A stretch of DNA of 64,000 nucleotides. Origin: Dipteris shenzhenensis. Taxonomy: Eukaryota; Polypodiophyta; Polypodiopsida; Gleicheniales. Within the stretch, counting starts at the first letter, position 1, and every line of letters starts with the position of its first letter. The notes under the pieces are model-generated. The model was given only the letters and a program-made list of their open reading frames with translations. It was not told the DNA's origin and ran no database searches. Location of the stretch: the NCBI GenBank assembly GCA_047967505.1, contig CM106538.1; one strand, given 5' to 3'. Below, in pieces: positions 58,601 through 64,000 of the stretch. The position numbers were made by a program, and so were the translations under genes.

Positions 58601-59039
58601 GGGCCTCTTGCATTAGGCCCTTAATAAATCAAGATTAGGGATTGGCCAAGAGGAAGGCCTGAGCATTGAAAGAATGGAGGTTTTGGAACCTCTTTTGATT
58701 GGTGGGAGAATTGACAACTAGCCTCTTTACCTCTCTTTACTTTGGTAAAGGTATTAGAATGGAACCGTTTGAGGCTGTCTCTACGACCCATTAGGCTCAC
58801 AACAACGTCGCCTTCACAAGCTTCCCAAACAGTGCTATCGAATGAGGCAATACGGATCCTGGTCAATGCACAAGGAAGGGGGGTTGCCCCACCCCGGGCT
58901 GCACCTGTATTCCCAGCAGGGGTCACCAATCCCTCTAGGAGTCGACCCAATCTCCTTCCAAGCCAAGAACATTTTGGAAACAGAAGGACAGCCTTTAACC
59001 GTGCCATCAATATAACCCAGAATGATAAAAAATACCACA
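58601..59039. other. No gene recognised; locally GC-rich
   Basis: 58855-58960 is clearly more GC-rich than its surroundings ('GGGTTGCCCCACCCCGGGCT'). An open minus-strand frame (59070-58621, 149 aa) has no family signature. Confidence 0.35.
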
Positions 59040-60962
59040 CTTTTCTTTTTATTTGAAATAAATTTTGCATTAAAGAGCATTTACATTCACAGCTGCCCCA
59101 GTGTGGAATAGCTACTACTCACAAGATAAAACTAACAAGTAAAAGTAGTAAAAGCAGCACCGCTAGTACAAAGGAATTAAAAACACTCAAAAAACACTTC
59201 TAGCTTGATTGCGGAAAGATATCCATATAATGTGCATCGTACAGAGAGAAAAGCAAGGAGGAAAGGGAAAAATGATAAACATCCACAGCAAAATATCCAT
59301 AGAGCCGAGTACATGCATGATATCATGACCATAAAGCCCAATACTAGCACCAACTGAAAAACTGAGTATAGTCAAAGGTGGTGATATATCTCCCAAACAA
59401 CCAAAACTACCTACCAAAAGCAATACGAGAAAAATGGACATGGAGATAAGCCCCCAATCTGGGAAGAAAGTCACAGGCAACCAAGCAAGTCTAGAGTAGA
59501 TGAAGGACTATCTCCCTTGGATGCGAACAAGATGGACAATACAAAAATGTAATACGCCTAGCAGCCAAGAAAGAACCCACTAGCAAACCACCAACCAAAC
59601 ATCGCCATAAGAAAAGCTATAGTCTAAGCAGGAGCTTATTGTTCCAAATGTGGCCAAGACAAACCCTCCACCAAGCAAGTGGTTTATCAAGATGCTAGAC
59701 AGAGTGACCCTGCTCTATCAACCAATGATTCACAAATTAACTTCTTGGGCAAAAGCTTTACAAGCCCTTTATTTCTAGAATCCGACATATGTTGATTTTT
59801 CCAAGCACTTTTTATCATTTGTAGCAAAGGAGACTTGAAAATATTCCAACACGCAAGGAAACATTCAACTGTGAGACCATCCCAGCCAAGAGATTTTCAT
59901 CTACTTAACTCCATTTCAGTGAAAGGAGATTCCAATTCCAAAGCCTGTGCTGGTTGGAGAGAGAGTAGGGAGAGAGAATAGGAGTGACATGTTGTAGTAA
60001 ATGTTGGTCGATCTACATTCTCGAATCGAGAAGAAAAATGATGGACACAAGCTGTAGCAAGAAGACGTCCAAACTCCATTAGAAAGAAGAGCCCCACAAA
60101 TACTTTCAGAGTGCCTCTTATAGTGAATACTTTTAAAAAATGCTTTAGACAAACATCCTTTATCCAAGAAAGCCCTCTGTCGTGCCCGGATCTCCCATTT
60201 AGAAATGTTTCTATTGTCATTACATTGCAGACAATTTCTAGCCTGACATAATTTATTATTTTCTTCCAAAGGAAGAGGCCTGAAATGACTAAGTTCAAAT
60301 ACTGACAATCAACTTTAGCCTGGGCAACATTCACCCTCAAAATCTTCATATAGTTTTTGCCATAATCCCGAATTACTACTTGCATTGCATTCTGACATCA
60401 AAAGGTTCCCAAGCCTAGTCAACGTCAAATTGTGACTGTTGTTGCAAGAGGGGCTGAAATGCATCCTCAACCATGGCTTGATATTCATTATACTCTAAAT
60501 TACTCTTATTGACAATGAGCAACCTTCTGTGTGTGAGCTGATCATCCGACATGTCATGAAGAGAAATCCTCAACCAAAGAGGGGCATGATCAGAATGCGT
60601 GAAAGCATAATCCAACCAAAGTTTGATAGTGAGATTATCATTGCGCTGAGGATTGACCCAGTACCACCAACGATCCAAACGAGCCCAATAAGAAGATTGA
60701 GCATTATGCTGAAAAGTATAACTTGACAACATGGGGTGTGATTCCTTCTAGAGATCAAGAAGACTTAGCTGAAGTAATAAATTAGACCAATGATGGCACT
60801 CAAAAGCCAACATATGAGTGTTGCCAAAAGCATTGTCACCCTACTGAGGAGCATTATTTAGACCCCCACAAATAAAGGCATGCTACCTCCAAGGATATCC
60901 TTGCATATCAACCCAAATCAAACTCTACTACGAGAGGATTGAGGCACATAAACAGATGCGAA
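59040..60962 (-). pseudogene. L1-type LINE: endonuclease end, RT start, C terminus, 3' end (internally deleted)
   Basis: 'FASVYVPQSS' near 60955, 'GDNAFGNTHMLAFECHHW' near 60835-60785 and 'SYWARLDRWYW' through 'DYAFTHSDHAPLWLRISLHD' (60690-60560) are the second half of an APE-type endonuclease; SDH contains the catalytic histidine region. 'RARQRAFLDKGCLSKAFF' (about 60195-60135) is the linker block before RT. 'SPFTEMELSR' with 'GLVKLLPKKL' (59920-59740) is the start of RT. The RT body is missing and the next recognisable part is a C-terminal zinc-knuckle region at 59540-59187. The 3' end is at about 59040. Multiple stops. Its 5' side abuts the copia sequence at about 60963. Confidence 0.75.
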
Positions 60963-61776
60963 TTCAAAAATTTCTCCCTAAAATGCCCATCGGCACTTTA
61001 CAATGTGCACTCTCCACAATGCATTCCTGATATGCACTGAACCATGACCTATGAGGGGTCATATGACATGAAGCACATGGATCTAACATCCAATCACCGA
61101 GAATGGGTACATCAGTGGCCAAGAAGGAGGTGTCAGACATAGACAAAAGAATGCCTTCATCACTGCTACTGTCAGTGGAAACCCTGGCATCCACGCCTTG
61201 AAGCTCATCATGCTTCTTCTCCTTCTTCCTATCATTCTTAACCTTGCTCTTCTTCTTGCATCTTCTTAGCCATTTCCAGCAATACTTTTTCATGTGGCCA
61301 TACTTTCCACATTAGAAACATCTAAAACAAGTCCGAGAGCTAGACTTGCTCTTGGTCCCCCTTGAACATGACCTGTTTCTACCAATTGATCTACCTTTGG
61401 AGTGCATATCAAGGCTGTATTTCAGCACATCAGGGCATTTCAACCCATCATGCTGTAACATAACACTATCATGGTCATACATCTAGCGTATACGAGTATA
61501 GAACTCATATGCATGGCAGTCTACACCCTGTACACCATCATGTACCTGCAAGTAGACTGACTTCGAGAGTGATGACTGAATGATAGAGCATGCTTGCTCA
61601 TCCATGTCATCCCAATCACTCTGTTTAATGCTATTAGGCTTGACACCTTTGCATTGAATGGGCTTATGCTGCCTCTTCTGCACTAACACATCATAAATCT
61701 GCTCTTTCCAATACTGAAAGTTTGATCCATCCAACCTCTCAATATCAAAGAGGGCACTACCAACTGTAGATGCCAT

Positions 61777-63972
61777 ATCTGTGGCACAATAGCTCACAAC
61801 CAAAGAGCAGTATAGTGCAATAGGCAACCCAAATGACCAAAAAATATAGTGTTGTCCAGACCAATCAGGTCTCCGAATAAACTAGCTGATCCAATGCTCA
61901 AAAGCACTCAGCCATAAAGAGGCATAAACAAGAATATATGCAGCCCAGTAACCTGCCAATGCCTGTGGCAATCCAAGTAGGAAATGCACTGAACCAAATG
62001 AGCAATGCCTGCTCAACCAATGGCAATAGGAGCCCAGCTCAACTATCCATAAACATCAGTGCGGCATCCACCAATGCAAATCCATAATGCATCGAAATGG
62101 CATTTACTGCATCACCAATGCATCACCTCAAGCGCACAATCCTTTGGCAACAAAATCAAGCATTCACCACTTGCCAAATGTGCCAAAGTGACTTGCCAAA
62201 ATGCCAATAATGCCCTTGGACTGAAGTGAGATCCCAATCACTTTCTGTAATTTACTGTGAGTTCCCAATTCACTGTTGTGCAAGAGAAATTCCTACAACA
62301 ATACCTCACAGCCACTTTGGGCAAGATAACACGCTGTCCTTGTTTTTGAACAGCGATATCTTTTCACTGAAAGACCGGATGCCAAAGCTGTAAACAGCAA
62401 GGTTGTAGCTGGTAGAAAGATCTACAACTTGTCAGTTGACCTCAAGAGCCAAATCCTTGTGGATTCTCAGATATTCTCACCTGAAAAACAGCTTCCTGCA
62501 CATTGGTTACAAATAGACAGTAGACTGCAACTTTTTGTGGTTTTGCAGAGGCTGTAACTCCTGCAACTTATACCGGATCAACTTGCTTCCAAAAGCAAAG
62601 TTGTAGTATGTTCTGTGAACTACAACTTTCCAGTTCGGCACAAAGTGCAATTCCGCACCAGGAAAGAGATATTCAGTCCTGAAAATGACTGTTTTGTCAT
62701 AAAAACAGCAACAGCAGCTTCCTTGTATGTTTGCTGCCCTTTACAACACTCATTTGCTCCGGCAAAACAGCCCAAAAATGGTCAAAATACATCCAGCAGA
62801 TCACCCCGTATGTCAACTACAACACCAGCAATGGCAAGTACAATGCCCAGCCAAATCAGCCCCGAGAATGCTCACAGACCAGCGATAAAATAGCCCAAAA
62901 GCACTGGACTAATGAGCGCACACAGCTCAGCAGTAGGCTGCAACCAATTGCTTAGTGCACGAGCACAAAAATGCCAAAACTCCACTGTGCAAATCCCGTA
63001 AAAAACACGTAAAATGTCCTGCAAACGCCTCAAGATCAGCGTGTCCTCAGCTCCAAGAGCACAAATGCAATCACTGGCAATCCCCCAGGCATCCAACTGC
63101 ATCAAACATGCAATCCAGAGGCTCCCCAACAGCTCCCAGATGAGCTAGAGACAATGGCAAAGAACTATGCCAAGACTGGAACCTGCAAGTGCCAAGAATG
63201 GCTATGGCACCAAAATAAGACCCAAATCTGCCAGGAGGAAACCTCGATGTGAGGTTATAGGTAGCACAATTGCAAATTTTTAGGAAGCCTGGCATCGACG
63301 GAATCGCAATCAGAGGACTGTGCGAACTCCACCACAAGTTGCATATGCAGCTCTCTAGCACTCCTTCACGGTCTCCTACGCCAAAGAAGTTGCTCACCAA
63401 CCGACTCCTGGCTCACAGAATAGCAGCAGCAATTGCTCTTGACGCCTATCTACTAGCTGCCCATGACACCTAAATAGCTGCCATTAAGCTCCTTATGACC
63501 TTAGCAGCTCCAATGAGCTCCAAGGTGCCCTCGGCTACACGGGTGATAGCAAATGACCAGCTCCATCAACCTCACATCAAAGCAATGGACTCTACAGCCC
63601 CGCCTTCAAGCAATTCGCCTCCTTCAACGAAGAAGCACACAGCATGGGCTTCGATGCTTCCAGCATTCACACAACAAAGAACCCGACTGCTCACAACGGA
63701 TGTACCAAAAGTCCCAGCCGCTCCATAGTTGCCGTGATTCTTCCGACTCGGCTAGCAGCGTCAAGTGCCTTCATAGACCCGGCCAGCAAGCCTCTCTCCA
63801 TCGACCAAGGCAAGGCCAACAAGACGCTTCGTCCAACCGATCGGACTACATCAGCTAACGTCTACGGACCTCCAAGCGCCAGTAGTCGAGATAACAGTAC
63901 CGCCTCCTTCCTTATCCACCACGGCTACAACAACTGTAGCAATCGGTCGCTCCACAAGCTCAATGGCCAGCA
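61777..63972 (-). other. Long leader of the right-edge copia element
   Basis: About 2.2 kb between gag ATG and primer-binding site. Rich in short 'CAATGC', 'CCAAATG' and 'GCCAA' repeats, with no sustained open frame on the element's strand. The plus-strand open frames (for example 63495-63979) have no recognisable family and are probably chance. Confidence 0.45.
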
Positions 63973-63984
63973 GCTCTGATACCA
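63973..63984 (-). other. Primer-binding site (tRNA-iMet), right-edge copia
   Basis: Minus strand TGGTATCAGAGC, two bases from the LTR end. Confidence 0.88.
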
Positions 63985-63986
63985 AT

Positions 63987-64000
63987 TGAGGGGGAAGAGC
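63987..64000 (-). repeat. Start of 5' LTR of right-edge copia (cut by window end)
   Basis: Plus strand TGAGGGGGAAGAGC. On the minus strand the LTR therefore ends ...CCCCCTCA. The rest lies outside the window. Confidence 0.7.

Larger units (their letters stand above)
60963..63986 (-). pseudogene. Ty1/copia element, 5' part only (leader, gag, protease start), broken
   Basis: Gag starts at ATG 61776 ('ASTVGSALFDIERLDGSNF', then 'YWKEQIYDVLVQKRQ'), close in type to the young copia at 39776. The zinc knuckle C.xCGKYGHMKKYC near 61316-61275 has a TAA inside it. Protease 'WMLDPCASCHMTPHRSWFSA' (61092-61030) has DPC where the catalytic DSG should be. The element ends abruptly at about 60963 at LINE sequence, so integrase, RT and RNase H are absent. 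Upstream, the leader runs 2.2 kb to the primer-binding site at 63984-63973. Confidence 0.8.

Noticed and set aside
63270-63979. Overlapping plus-strand open frames near the right edge
   Set aside because: They lie in the leader of a minus-strand copia element, overlap each other in several frames and show no family signature.
1-64000. CRISPR array, bacterial operons, rRNA or tRNA genes
   Set aside because: No regularly spaced direct repeats with unique spacers, no ribosome-binding-site-led operons and no recognisable tRNA cloverleaf or rRNA core. TGGTATCAGAGC sites are retrotransposon primer-binding sites, not tRNA genes.

Overview
The window looks like nuclear DNA from a land plant. It is AT-rich, most recognisable coding sequence is decayed plant-type Ty1/copia, Ty3/gypsy and L1-type LINE sequence, the gene-like loci have GT-AG introns, and there is a pentatricopeptide-repeat (PPR) pseudogene. 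The PPR wording (repeated '..VVSWSAMIAACAQ.GHGKEALQLF..MQ'-type units) and nuclear ParB-like/DNA-methyltransferase genes would suit a non-seed plant such as a fern or lycophyte. That placement is inference. No intact, ordinary protein-coding gene is evident.

Layout. 1-6 kb: no gene, then a broken L1-type LINE (+). 6-8.7 kb: unassigned sequence, then a solo LTR (7963-8694, target duplication CTAGG). 8743-16667: a 7.9-kb segment closed by 27-29-bp inverted repeats starting CACTA/CACCA. It holds a SET-domain gene (+), a convergent ParB-like plus DNA-methyltransferase pseudogene (-), an array of about eight 57-bp repeats each able to form a hairpin, and a diverging 272-aa ORF (+). A 241-bp MITE at 21972-22212 has the same termini. 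17-20.6 kb: LINE fragments. 22.2-26 kb: Ty3/gypsy gag-protease-RT start (-). 26.6-32.6 kb: old Ty1/copia element (-). 36.3-37.9 kb: PPR pseudogene (-).

37990-48050 (-): a multi-exon gene whose exons encode a ParB-like domain (DGNHRLKAW) and, at the 3' end, a type II DNA-methyltransferase motif I region (FTDLGDCIIDVFACCFG). Most exon junctions can be read with GT-AG sites and matching phase. A 5901-bp Ty1/copia element (39776-45676; LTRs of 172 bp identical by eye; target duplication AAGAC) has landed inside one of its exons. The host gene also carries an internal tandem duplication and stop codons, so it is a pseudogene here.

48-54 kb: unassigned upstream sequence, G/C-homopolymer repeats, a 350-bp homopurine block, a deleted copia relic and a decayed AT-hook/SWIM-finger gene (+). 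54-64 kb: LINE (-) and gypsy (+) fragments, then the 5' part of another copia element (-) running out of the right edge.

The most notable content is the pair of ParB-like/DNA-methyltransferase loci, one of them packaged with a SET-domain gene inside a terminal-inverted-repeat element.
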